From positions 3,799,001 through 3,863,000 of the forward strand of contig NZ_CP036498.1 in NCBI RefSeq assembly GCF_018279705.1: a stretch of 64,000 nt of DNA. Direction: 5' to 3'. Positions within the stretch are counted from its first letter, which is position 1, and each line of letters starts with the position of its first letter. Positions 19,941 through 30,000 of this stretch are shown piece after piece. The stretch is from Tardiphaga alba. GTDB lineage: Bacteria; Pseudomonadota; Alphaproteobacteria; Rhizobiales; Xanthobacteraceae. A program made the translations under genes and the position numbers. The notes beneath the pieces were generated by a model. It had not been told where the DNA came from and made no database searches. It worked only from the letters and a program-made list of their open reading frames with translations.

Positions 19941-22460
19941 TCACAGCCACAGCACCTTGCGGCGCAAATCGAGATCGTCGCGCAGGGCCTTGGACGGCCC
20001 CTGATGAATCACCTTGCCGCGCTCCAGCGCAACCGTCGAATCCGACAAAGCCAAGGCCAGATCCAGATTGTGATCGACAATGACAATGGCGATGTCCTTG
20101 CGGAGGCGGTCGAATGTTTCGAACAGCTGTTCCACCACCGCAGGCGCCAGTCCTTCGAACGGTTCGTCCAGCAGCAACACCCGCACGTCACCCGACAATG
20201 CGCGCGCCACGGCCACCATTTGCTGCTCGCCGCCCGACAGATAGTCGGCAGGACTGTCCAGGCGTTCGCGAATGCGCGGGAAGTAATCGTAGATCCGTTC
20301 CCGCGTCCAATGCACGCCGTTGCCGGTCTGACGTTTGAGCCCACCGAGTTCGAGGTTCTGTTCGACCGTCATGCCCGCGAACAGCGCCCGCCCCTGCGGC
20401 ACATAGCCGATGCCGAGCCGCCCGGCTTCTGCGGACGACAGACCGACCAACTCATTGCCGGCCAGCTGGATGGAGCCGTTGGATGCCGGAGAAATGCCGA
20501 TCAACGTTTTCAGCAGCGTCGATTTTCCGGCGCCATTGCGGCCCAGCAGCGCGACGATCTCGTTTTCATGCAGCGTGAAATTCACGTCGTTGAGAATGTG
20601 GCTCTTGCCGTAAAACGTATCGACATTCTTCACCGTCAGCAGCGGCTGCGCACCGGCAGCCGTTTCGCGCGGCTTGGCCGCCACCGCCGTGGCGCCCGAA
20701 CCGATATAGACCTCCTGCACGCGCGCGCTGGACCGCGCCTCTTCCACGGTGCCGTCCAGCAGCACCCGCCCCTCATTCATCACGGTCACATGGTCGGCCA
20801 GCTGGAATACACGATCGATGTCGTGTTCGACGAGCAGCACCGGCAGGTCCGCGGAGATGCGCTTGATGATGGCGCCGATCCGCTCGCGCTCGGCCGCAGC
20901 TAGGCCGGCCAGCGGTTCGTCGAGCAGCAGCACGCGCGGCGCGGTCGCCAGCGCAACGCCCATGTCGAGCAGACGCTGGCCGCCATATGACAGCATGCCG
21001 GCCTCGGCCGTCTCGATTCCCGCGAGACCGAGATAGCGGATCACCGCATCGGTCTCCGTGTTGATCGGCGCGATCGACAGCGCATTGGTGAGCGGATCGA
21101 AACGCCGGGGATGCCGCGCCTGCACGGCCAGCCGGATATTCTCGCCGACGCTGAGCGCCGGAAACAGATTTGTGATCTGGAACGAGCGCCCGATGCCGGC
21201 GGTCGCGATATCCTCCGGCGTGTGTCCGGCGATCGGCGCGCCCATCAGCGTCACCGTGCCCTGGTCCGGCTTGTACATGCCCGACAGCAGATTGAACGCT
21301 GTGGTTTTTCCTGCGCCGTTCGGGCCGATCAGCGCATGCAGCGTGCGATCGGCGATGGCGATATCGACGCCCTGCACGGCCTTGATGCCACCAAAACTCT
21401 TCACGATGTGGCTGGCCGCCAGCACCGGTCCATCGACCGTCGATGTCGGCCGCAGGAATTCCGGCAATGGCAGCACCTCGATGCGCCGCGCCGACATCGC
21501 AGCATCTTCTTCCACCTTCTTGCGGAACGGCGCGATCAACCGTTCGCCGATGCCAACGAGCCCCGTCGGTGAGAAAATGATGAAGCCGACAAAGACGAGA
21601 CCGAACCAGAACAGCCAGTTCTCGGAATAGATGCCAAGGAATTCGCGGAACAGGATGAAGAACAGGGCGCCGAGCGCAGGCCCGAGAAAGCTGCGCATGC
21701 CGCCGATCACGACCATTGCCAGCAACTCGCCGGAGAACGCCACCGAGATCGGATCGGCCGATGTCATGCGGTTCTTGTAGAGCAGCAACACGCCGGCAAG
21801 GCCGGTGATCGTGGCCGAGAGCACGAAAGCCGTCAGCTTGTAGCGGTTGGTGGGATAGCCGAGGAAGCGCGCCCGCTGCTCGTTCTCGCGGATCGCCACC
21901 AGCACGGAGCCGACGGTGGAATTGTGGAAACGCCAGAGCAGGATCATCACCAGAAATGCGATCAGTGCGACGAACCAGTAGTAGTTCGTTGCTGCATCGA
22001 GGTCGAAGCCGAGCAAAGGCGGCCGCTTGATTCCGCCGAGGCCATTCTCGCCGCCGGTCACATCGGTCCAGCGGAACGACACGCTATAGAGCATGGCCGC
22101 CAGCGCCAGTGTGAGCAGCGAGAAATACACGCCGCGACGGCGCAGGATCAGGAAGCCGAACGCCGCCGCCACCAGGGCGACGATGACCAGCGCCAGCAGC
22201 GTCGGCCCGACGAAGGAATTGGGCATCCAGTTGAGCTGGATCAGCGCCGCCGCATAGGCCGCGAGGCCGAACCAAGCGCCATGGCCGAACGAGACCAGCC
22301 CGGTATGCCCGACCAGAATATTCAGCGCCATGCAGGCCAGTGCAAAGACGACGATTTCCGTCGCCGAGGTCATGGTGAGGCCGAGCGCCAGCAGGATCGG
22401 CGGCAGGATCAGCAGCGAGACGCCGGCGATCAGCAAGGGAACAGGGAGACGTTTCAACAT
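19941..22460 (-). CDS. Fused branched-chain amino acid ABC transporter LivM-LivG-LivF
   Basis: One uninterrupted 839-residue frame holds three transporter subunits. Residues 1 to about 325 are a LivM-type permease. About 345-590 is a LivG ATPase (GPNGAGKTTAFN, signature LSYGGQ, LLLDEPLAGL). About 605-839 is a LivF ATPase (GRNGAGKSTLL, signature YLSGGEQQ, LLLDEPFEGL). M-G fusions are known, but all three in one chain is unusual. It lies ten bases after livH and before the dehydrogenase, so the substrate is probably the pathway's amino-acid-like or hydroxy-acid precursor. Confidence 0.92.
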   Translation of the reverse strand: MLKRLPVPLLIAGVSLLILPPILLALGLTMTSATEIVVFALACMALNILVGHTGLVSFGHGAWFGLAAYAAALIQLNWMPNSFVGPTLLALVIVALVAAAFGFLILRRRGVYFSLLTLALAAMLYSVSFRWTDVTGGENGLGGIKRPPLLGFDLDAATNYYWFVALIAFLVMILLWRFHNSTVGSVLVAIRENEQRARFLGYPTNRYKLTAFVLSATITGLAGVLLLYKNRMTSADPISVAFSGELLAMVVIGGMRSFLGPALGALFFILFREFLGIYSENWLFWFGLVFVGFIIFSPTGLVGIGERLIAPFRKKVEEDAAMSARRIEVLPLPEFLRPTSTVDGPVLAASHIVKSFGGIKAVQGVDIAIADRTLHALIGPNGAGKTTAFNLLSGMYKPDQGTVTLMGAPIAGHTPEDIATAGIGRSFQITNLFPALSVGENIRLAVQARHPRRFDPLTNALSIAPINTETDAVIRYLGLAGIETAEAGMLSYGGQRLLDMGVALATAPRVLLLDEPLAGLAAAERERIGAIIKRISADLPVLLVEHDIDRVFQLADHVTVMNEGRVLLDGTVEEARSSARVQEVYIGSGATAVAAKPRETAAGAQPLLTVKNVDTFYGKSHILNDVNFTLHENEIVALLGRNGAGKSTLLKTLIGISPASNGSIQLAGNELVGLSSAEAGRLGIGYVPQGRALFAGMTVEQNLELGGLKRQTGNGVHWTRERIYDYFPRIRERLDSPADYLSGGEQQMVAVARALSGDVRVLLLDEPFEGLAPAVVEQLFETFDRLRKDIAIVIVDHNLDLALALSDSTVALERGKVIHQGPSKALRDDLDLRRKVLWL

Positions 22461-22470
22461 AAGCCTCGCC

Positions 22471-23349
22471 TCACTCGAACCGCGTGATGCGTTCGCCGAA
22501 CAGACCGCGAGGCCTGAACAGCAGCACCAGAAGCATCAGCAGATAGATCGCCGCCGTGGACGCGGCCGAATAGCCGATGCCGACCATGACACCCTTGACG
22601 AGCCCGACGAGCAGCGCCGCGATCACCACGCCCCAGAACGAGCCGAGGCCGCCGATCACCACCACGACGAAAGCCGGCGTGATGATCTCTTGCCCCATCG
22701 CCGGATGGATCGAATAGATCGGCGCCAGCAACACGCCGGCGAGGCCCGCAAGCCCGATACCAAGGGCGGCGACCACCGCCATGTAAGGCTGCAGCGAGAT
22801 GCCGAGCGCACCCACCATGTCGGGATTCTGCACGCCCGCCCGCACCACGCGGCCGAACGACGTCTTCTGCAGCAACACCCATAGCCCGACCACGCAGGCC
22901 ACGGCGATGCCGAGCAGCACCACGCGGTAGAACGAATAGATGAAGCTCCCGATCGCGACCTGCCCGCGCAAGGCCGGCGGAATCGAATAGGATAATGGCG
23001 GCGCACCGAAGATCATGCGCAAAGCCTGCTCCGCCACCATCGCAAGGCCGAATGTCAGCAGCAGCGACAGGATCGGGTCGGAGCGATAGAACCGCCGGAA
23101 CAGCGTCCGCTCGATCAATACGCCGAACAGCGCAACCGCCGCAGGCGCGACCACGAACGCGCCCCCGAATCCCAGATAGGGCGAGATCACGAGCGTCAGA
23201 TACGCGCCGATCGCATAGAAAGCGCCATGCGCAAGATTCACGATCCCGCCCAGCGAGAAGATCAGCGACAGGCCGAGCGCGATGAGAAGATAATAGACGC
23301 CGTCGAGCAGCCCGTTGAGGATCTGCTGGGTGAGCAACATGGCAGACAT
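22471..23349 (-). CDS. livH: Branched-chain amino acid ABC transporter permease LivH
   Basis: A 292-residue inner-membrane permease with about eight helices. The LivH signature segment GIVNLAHGAFYAIGAYL lies near residue 35 and the EAA-like region near VRAGVQNPDMVGALG. ATG at 23349 follows GGAG by eight bases; a second ATG lies at 23340. It stands between the binding protein and the LivMGF fusion. Confidence 0.93.
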   Translation of the reverse strand: MSAMLLTQQILNGLLDGVYYLLIALGLSLIFSLGGIVNLAHGAFYAIGAYLTLVISPYLGFGGAFVVAPAAVALFGVLIERTLFRRFYRSDPILSLLLTFGLAMVAEQALRMIFGAPPLSYSIPPALRGQVAIGSFIYSFYRVVLLGIAVACVVGLWVLLQKTSFGRVVRAGVQNPDMVGALGISLQPYMAVVAALGIGLAGLAGVLLAPIYSIHPAMGQEIITPAFVVVVIGGLGSFWGVVIAALLVGLVKGVMVGIGYSAASTAAIYLLMLLVLLFRPRGLFGERITRFE

Positions 23350-23468
23350 GGAATGAGCTCCGTGGCCGTGCGCTCACGCGCATCAGACAGAGGCCGGAAG
23401 GACAGGACGAACAACGTCACGAGCACGACACCGGCGTGCCGCCCGAAGGCGACACGCCGACGCGATCG

Positions 23469-24725
23469 CTAGCTCGGGAATTTGCAGGTGTTCTCTTCCG
23501 CCGTGGAGGCAATCACCTCGAGCGGTTCATCCGGTCCGGGGACGGCCGGGCTCGAGGAGAAGATGTCCCACTGGTTCTTGATCTTGTCGGCCGGCAACGC
23601 CGTCACCGCATACATCTCGTGCATCAGCTGGTGATCCGACGCACGGAAGTAGCCGGGCCGCGTCTTCAGCAGGTCGAACTTCGCGCCCTTTTCGAAATGC
23701 TCGATGATCTTGGGCGACTCCGCCGACTTCAGTTCATTGATGCTCTGCGCCACGATCTTGGTGGCGATGTAATCGCCCCAGGCCTGGTTTTCCGGCGGCT
23801 TCTTGTACTTGTTGGTGAAGGCCGTGACGAAGGCCTTGCTACCGGGCGTGTCGAGCAGATGATGCCAGACCACAGGCCAGGTGCCGACGAAATTGCCCTT
23901 GCCTGCAGCCCAGGCCAGCGCCGTGTCGAAGCCGAACCCGCCGACCGGGAATGTCAGTCCGAACTCCGCATACTGCTTCAGGAAGTTGGTGATCTGGTTG
24001 CCGGCCAGATTGATCACCACGAGATCGGGCTTGGCCTCGCGGATCTTGAGCAGATAGGCGGAGAAGTCGGTGGCGTCGGTCGGCACCAGATCGTCGCCGG
24101 CGAAGTTGCCGCCATTGGCCTGCATGAAGCGCTTCGACACGCTGAGCAGGTCATGGCCGAAGGCATAGTCAGCCGTGAGCGAGTACCACTTCTTGCCCTT
24201 GACGAGGCCGTCGCGCAGGAACGAGCGGCCGACCGTCTTCACATACATCGAGTTCTGCGACTCCACATGGAACATGTAGCGCTGGCAATCCTTGCCGCGC
24301 AGCGCGTCCGAATTGCCGCCAGTGTTGATGAACAGCGTCTTGTTGCGGGTGGCGACCTGCGCGATGGTCAGGCACGACGCCGACGAAATCTCGCCGATGA
24401 TACAAGCGACCTTGTCGCGCTCGATCATGCGCTCCGCCTTGGTCGAGGCCGTCTGCGGATTGATCGAGTCTTCCTTGAGCAGTTCGACCTTGCGCCCCAT
24501 CACGCCGCCGGCGGCGTTGATCTCTTCCACCGCGAGATCGATGGCCATCACGCCATATTCACCGAGCGGGCCGAGGAAGCCGGTGCGCGGCGTGAGATGG
24601 CCGATGCGAATGACGTCTGAGCTCTGGGCGCTCAGGATCGACGGTGCCGACAGGCCGGAAACAAGCGCGAGACCGCCCGCCGTCTTGAGCAGACTGCGGC
24701 GCGTGAATTGATTGGTGTTCGACAT
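23469..24725 (-). CDS. Periplasmic substrate-binding protein of Liv-type ABC transporter
   Basis: A 418-residue type I periplasmic binding protein (LivJ/K-like). The N-terminus TRRSLLKTAGGLALVSG is a Tat signal, so it is probably exported folded. The mature chain opens IRIGHLTPRTGFLGPLGEYG. ATG at 24725 has GGGAG nine bases upstream; the long open frame above it is not protein-like. First gene of the transporter-pathway operon, divergent from a GntR regulator. Confidence 0.92.
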   Translation of the reverse strand: MSNTNQFTRRSLLKTAGGLALVSGLSAPSILSAQSSDVIRIGHLTPRTGFLGPLGEYGVMAIDLAVEEINAAGGVMGRKVELLKEDSINPQTASTKAERMIERDKVACIIGEISSASCLTIAQVATRNKTLFINTGGNSDALRGKDCQRYMFHVESQNSMYVKTVGRSFLRDGLVKGKKWYSLTADYAFGHDLLSVSKRFMQANGGNFAGDDLVPTDATDFSAYLLKIREAKPDLVVINLAGNQITNFLKQYAEFGLTFPVGGFGFDTALAWAAGKGNFVGTWPVVWHHLLDTPGSKAFVTAFTNKYKKPPENQAWGDYIATKIVAQSINELKSAESPKIIEHFEKGAKFDLLKTRPGYFRASDHQLMHEMYAVTALPADKIKNQWDIFSSSPAVPGPDEPLEVIASTAEENTCKFPS

Positions 24726-24823
24726 CAGATTCATCTCCCTGATACGGCCGCGCAGCGCGGCTGTTTCCCCTCCGGCAGGCGGTGCCCTCTTCTGACGAGA
24801 TGGCTTTGTGCGCTTGCCGTGAT

Positions 24824-24835
24824 CTGTGATCACAG
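24824..24835. promoter_or_regulatory. Palindromic site, probable GntR operator
   Basis: CTGTGATCACAG is a perfect 12-bp palindrome in the 182-bp divergent region between the substrate-binding gene and the GntR-type gene. FCD-type GntR regulators typically bind short palindromes like this. The assignment rests on position and symmetry. Confidence 0.55.
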
Positions 24836-24907
24836 TTAGAGTTGCAAAAGAAACGGAATTTGTCGAGTCCCTCGCCCGCACTTTCGCGACGTTACCCGGA
24901 GACCACG

Positions 24908-25606
24908 TTGAAACGACCGACTGCGCTGAAGCTCGTGGAGCCGCTCGACCGCCAGACGCTGGGCGATCGCGCATATGCGCAACTGGCGGATCTGCTGATC
25001 TCGGGACGGCTCGCGCCCGGCGACAAACTGTCGCTTCGCACCGCGGCCGAAGTGCTCGGCGTGTCCATCATGCCGGTGCGTGAAGCGGTGTCGCGCCTCG
25101 TCGCCGACAAGGCGCTCGAAGTCGCGGCGAACCGCGCCGTGCGCGTCCCCGTGATGTCGGCCACGCAGTTTCGCGACCTCACCAAGGTGCGCATCGCCAT
25201 CGAAGGCCATGCTGCAGCGGAAGCCGCGCGCATGCGTGGCGACGACAATCTCGTTGCCATCGGCACCGCCGAAGCGGCGATGCGCGCAGAAAGCCTGCTG
25301 AAATTTCCCGACCTGCCGCGCGCCGTCGAGCTCAACAAGACGTTTCACTTCGCCGTCTATGACGCCGCGCAGTCGCCCATTCTGGTGGAAATCATTCGCG
25401 CGCTCTGGCTCAAGGCCGGCCCCGTCATCAATCTCGATCTGCGCGGCAATCCTGATCGTCTCGCCAAAGGCGAAGCCGTCCGCTTTCACGCCGATGTCCG
25501 CAAGGCGATCGAGCAAGGGGACGCCGAAGCCGCCAGAGCCGGAATCGCAGCCGACATTAGCGGCGCCGCCAATTTCATCCTGTCACGCGGCGGCCTGACG
25601 ATCTGA
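24908..25606 (+). CDS. GntR family regulator, FCD subfamily
   Basis: A 232-residue regulator. The winged helix (LGDRAYAQLADLLISGRL, then LSLRTAAEVLGVS) is followed by an all-helical FCD effector domain from about residue 80. TTG at 24908 is preferred because GGAG lies seven bases before it and no ATG fits. It faces the Liv operon and precedes an SDR by 25 bp, so it probably controls both in response to the transported acid. Confidence 0.88.
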   Translation: MKRPTALKLVEPLDRQTLGDRAYAQLADLLISGRLAPGDKLSLRTAAEVLGVSIMPVREAVSRLVADKALEVAANRAVRVPVMSATQFRDLTKVRIAIEGHAAAEAARMRGDDNLVAIGTAEAAMRAESLLKFPDLPRAVELNKTFHFAVYDAAQSPILVEIIRALWLKAGPVINLDLRGNPDRLAKGEAVRFHADVRKAIEQGDAEAARAGIAADISGAANFILSRGGLTI

Positions 25607-25631
25607 CCTTCACCGAACGACCGGAGACATC

Positions 25632-26408
25632 ATGGATCTCACCATCAAGGGTTTGCGCGTCATCGTCACCGCCGGCGCCAATGGCATCGGCCTCGCCATC
25701 GCCCGCGCCTTTGCGAATGAAGGCGCCCGCGTTCATATCTGCGATGTGGATCGCACAGCACTCGACGCGTTGTCCTCCAGCGATCCGCAGATCACGCAGT
25801 CGCATTGCGACGTGTCGGATCGTGCGTCCGTCCAACGCCTGTTCGACGACGCCACCGCAGCACTCGGCGGCCTCGATGTCCTCGTCAACAATGCCGGCAT
25901 TGCAGGTCCGACCGCCAAGGTCGAGGAGATGCATCCGGATGACTGGGATCGCTGCCTGAACATCTGCCTGACCGGGCAGTTCAACTGCACCCGCCTCGCC
26001 GTGCCGCTGCTGCGCCAGAGCAGCAATGGCTCCATCGTCAATCTGTCATCGGCAGCGGGGCGCGTCGGCTTTGCGATGCGCTCGCCTTATGCCGCGGCGA
26101 AATGGGGCGTCATCGGCTTCACGAAGTCGCTGTCCATCGAACTCGGCCCCGACAATATCCGCGTCAACGCGATCCTGCCCGGCCTCGTCGCCGGCGATCG
26201 CCAGCGCCGCGTGCTGGAAGCCAAGGCGCAGCAGCGCGGCATTTCCTTTGCCGAGATGGAGAAGACGGCGTTCTCCTACACCTCGATCAAGGACTACGTC
26301 ACGCCGGAGCAGATCGCGGACCAGATCCTGTTTCTCGCCAGTCCGCGCGGACGCACCATCTCCGGCCAGGCGATCTCGATCTGCGGCGACACCCAGATGC
26401 TGGGCTGA
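25632..26408 (+). CDS. SDR family oxidoreductase
   Basis: A 258-residue classical SDR. The cofactor motif reads TAGANGIG, with Ala in place of the usual Gly, and then come NNAGIAGPT, SSAAG and YAAAKWG. Such proteins often oxidise sugar acids or hydroxy acids. It is co-transcribed with the GntR gene (25-bp gap) and probably acts in the same pathway as the operon opposite. Confidence 0.88.
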   Translation: MDLTIKGLRVIVTAGANGIGLAIARAFANEGARVHICDVDRTALDALSSSDPQITQSHCDVSDRASVQRLFDDATAALGGLDVLVNNAGIAGPTAKVEEMHPDDWDRCLNICLTGQFNCTRLAVPLLRQSSNGSIVNLSSAAGRVGFAMRSPYAAAKWGVIGFTKSLSIELGPDNIRVNAILPGLVAGDRQRRVLEAKAQQRGISFAEMEKTAFSYTSIKDYVTPEQIADQILFLASPRGRTISGQAISICGDTQMLG

Positions 26409-26424
26409 CCGCAGATACGACGGA

Positions 26425-27003
26425 TCATTGCTTCCGCCCGTCCTTCGCGGCGGGCTGGGAGAGTGCCGCGAGCCGATCGAGCGCCGCTGGCAATCCGTTG
26501 AGCGAGACCGCGAACGGAACGGCCTTGCCGTCTTCATTTGCCGCCGCCGTCACCTTCAGCGCCTTCGCACTCCGCAGGCGAGTGATGGCGGCCTTGTCGA
26601 AGGTGAGCGGAACCACACATCCCACAGGCAGGCAGGTCGAGAACGCGATTGGCTGCGACACCGGCAGGTCGTCGATCTGCAGCACCGCTCCGCTGGCGAG
26701 CCGCAGCCCGAATGGCAGCACGAATGCACCGCTCACCGCACCATTCGCACCCGTAGCCAGTTCGACGGCGAGCACGAGCTGCTTGCTCTCGCGGTGACGC
26801 TGCTGCTGCTGCACGTTGCAGGCGCGCCCAGCTTCCGTTGCCGCGCATTGCAGCGTCCAGCCTTCGAACGTCTCCTGCAGCGACGACGAGCCGCCGGGAA
26901 GTGCCATTGCTTTCGTCGCGTCGCTTGACTGGGCGCCAGCCATGGCCGGCGCCGCGAGGATCGCGGCCGCGACTGCGGCCGCCGTGATCATATGCTTCGT
27001 CAT
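26425..27003 (-). CDS. Invasion-associated locus B (IalB) family protein
   Basis: A 192-residue secreted protein with an N-terminal signal peptide ending near AMAGAQ. It has the IalB fold markers FEGWTLQC, the paired cysteines in CLPVGCVVPL, and a C-terminal hydrophobic ALKVTAAA strand. Family members are periplasmic or outer-membrane-associated. Its ATG overlaps the stop of the autotransporter by one base (TGATG), so the two are translationally coupled, an uncommon pairing. Confidence 0.87.
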   Translation of the reverse strand: MTKHMITAAAVAAAILAAPAMAGAQSSDATKAMALPGGSSSLQETFEGWTLQCAATEAGRACNVQQQQRHRESKQLVLAVELATGANGAVSGAFVLPFGLRLASGAVLQIDDLPVSQPIAFSTCLPVGCVVPLTFDKAAITRLRSAKALKVTAAANEDGKAVPFAVSLNGLPAALDRLAALSQPAAKDGRKQ

Positions 27004-30000
27004 CAGAACTGTACCCTCAGGCGTGCATTGACGCCATTCTCGCTGCCGCGCGCGCCATACTGGCCGTTATAGGAAATGCCCAGCGTGCCGGACGGAAGCA
27101 TGCGGAAATCCAGGCCGGCTTCGATGACGGCCACGTTCTGGTCGATCGGCAAGCCCGACACCGTGAAGGAGCTGCTGTTCGCGAAGGCCACCGTGGACAC
27201 CGGAACGATGTCACCGAAGGCATGTCGCCAGCCGATTCCACCACGCGCCGTGGTCTGGAAACCTGCGAGTTCAAACATCGTCGAGGCGCGCGAACCCAGC
27301 GTGGTGTAGGTGGTGCTGGCGTTCTGTTCCTGCACGGTCAGTGCCGCGATGCTGCCGGTTTCCTGGAACGCATCGGTGTTCAGGCGGACATGCGAGGCAT
27401 TGACATAGGGCTCGAGCGCAATCGCGGACGACACGTCGATCCTGTAACCGAGTTCGCCGAAGGCCTGGAACGAGCCGGCCTTGTAGTGTCCATCGGCACG
27501 CTGGCCGAGGAACGTGATGCTGCGCTGGCTGCGGTTGTCATACCACGTGTAGGACATGCCCGACCGCAGGGCCAGCGAACCGATCGACGTGCCTGCATAA
27601 CCACCGACATGGTAGCTGTCGCTCGTTCCGCGCGAATTGCTGGTGTTGAACTTCGAGTGGCTGTAGCCGCCGAACAGGCCGAGCCGCCAGTTGTTCAGCA
27701 CCAGGGTATCGACACCTGCCAGAAGGCCGCCGGTCTCGGTGTCCACGCGGGCGGCATTGCCGTCCGAATTCACCTTGCCCCACGATCCGAATGCGCTGCC
27801 CCACACGGCGAAGCTCTCTCGCTCGCGCTGCGCAGGCTGCGGCGCGATCTTGTTGAACTGACCGGCATAGGCATAGGCGTCACGCTCGGGAGCGTAGGAC
27901 ATCACCGCCATGTTCGGTGCCGCAACACTGTCGAAGGCGCCGCGGATACGATCGTTGACCGCGCTACGGACCGCCTGGCTGTCATTGACCATCGCAGCCT
28001 GACTCGATGCGATCGGAGCACCCGACAGCTGGTTATAGGCTTCACGCGCCGCCTCATAGGTCGGCACATTGGCCACGGCCCACCACAACGCACTGCCCTG
28101 CGACAGCGAGTCCAGTGCGCGTGCGGTGGCGATCTGGTTGCCCGTATTGGCCACCGGCGTGAACACGCTCGGATTGGTCGGGTTGGTCGGGTTCGCCTTC
28201 AGCGCAGCGGTGAGATACGCATTGTTCGCATCAGACGTCGATGTGTAGTTCAGGAACGCGGAGTCCTGCACATCGGTGAACTTTCCGGTCAACGCGCCCG
28301 TCGAGGTAAGGATCGTGTAGCGATGACCCGAGCCGGAATAGTCCGTCCCGTAGTCGCCCTGCCCACCAAGTGCCGACACAAGCACTTTGGCACCATCGGC
28401 AATCGTAGTGGTGCCGCCGACAAGCGTCAGGTCCGAGGTCTTGTTGCCGGCGATATTCACCGCATAGGTGGAGTTTGCACCGAAGACCAGATCACCGGCG
28501 ACATTGAGCGTTCCGATCGCACCGACCAGGCCCGGCGCCAGAGTGCCCGACGAGATGGTGGTGGCCTTCCCGGCCGTGCCGATGGTGCCGATGCCACCAA
28601 GGATGCCGGTGCCGGACACATCGAAGACGCCGCCGAGCTTGCCGGCGGTATCGACCAGCAGCGTGCCGCCGCTGACATTGGTGGTGCCATCGAAGGCGGA
28701 GCTATCCGCCGTCAGGCGCGTGGTTCCAGCGAGATGACGAATGGTGGCGCTGCCGTCGCTGCTGGTGAGAACCGGCGCGAAAGCATAATTCGTGTCGGTG
28801 TGATTGAACACCAGCGTGCCGGTGCCGCTGCCGAAATTCACCTTGTCGCTGTTCAGCGTACCGGCAGCAACAGCAGCCTCGCCTGCGGCCGCGCCGATAT
28901 TCAAGGTGCCGGTGCCACCCTGCTGAGCCGCGATGGCAGTCCCGTTCTCGATCGCAGTCGTCGTCACCGTCGCACCATTCGCGATGGTGAGCGTACCTGT
29001 GCCGCCGTAGTAACCGAGGCGCAGGAAACGGCCTGTCAGTGACGAGTTCTGGCCGGTCACCACGATATTGCCCGTCGCGCCACTGGAATAGCCCGCGCCA
29101 ACGATCTGCGTTGTCGTAGCGGTCGCGCCATTCTGAATGGTCACCGTGCCGTTGCTGCCCGCGCCGTTGCCGGCGAGGATGTTGCCGGTGGCGTTCAGTG
29201 CTGCGGTCGCGCCGCTCACCGTGAGGCCGGCTGTGCCCGCGCCGCCCACCACGACAGTGCTCGACTGCAGCGTGCCGTTGCCGGTGATGGCGAGATTGGC
29301 CTGATCGCCGGCATTCTCCGCGAGATACAGGTTATTGCCGAGCGTCGTGCCGGCCTCGCGGATGACCGCATTGCCGCTGTTGATCGCGACCGTGACGGCC
29401 GTGCCGTTGATCGGCGCGACATAGGTGGGCGGAGGCGAGTAAGGTGTCCAATTCGCGGATTCCGACCAGTCATTGTCGTTCGTGCCGCCCGCCCATTCAT
29501 ACTTCGTGGGGGTCGGCGCCGGATCGCCTTTGAGCGCCACCGTCAAATAGACATTGTTGGCATCCGACGATGTTGTGTAGTTGAGGAATGCGGAGTTCTG
29601 CACGGCGCTGAACTGGCCGGTCACCGCGCCAAGCGCGGTCAGGATGGTGTAGCGATAGCCCGCTCCCGCATAGTTGACACCATAGTCGCCCTGGCCACCC
29701 AATGCAGTCGCCCGCACGCGCGCGCCATCCGCGATCGTCACCGAACCGCCGACCAGCGTCAGATCGGAGGTCTCGTTGCCGGCGAACTTGACCGCATAGA
29801 TCGAGTTGGCGCCGAAGGCGAGATCGCCTGCCACATTCAGCGTGCCGATCGTATTGCCGAGACCGGGCGACAGCGTGCCCGCGGTCAGGTTGATGCTGGT
29901 GCCGGCCGTACCGAGCGCACCGATACCACCGAGAACCCCGCCGGTGACATTGAAGGCGCCGCCAAGCTTGCCATTGGTGTCTACCAACAGCGATCCGCCA

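Noticed and set aside
19797..20903. A 368-codon plus-strand frame opposite the Liv ATPase
   Set aside because: Antisense shadow of two well-defined ATPase domains; the composition is typical of shadow frames.
27222..29042. A 606-codon plus-strand frame opposite the autotransporter
   Set aside because: Low-complexity shadow of the repeated passenger region.
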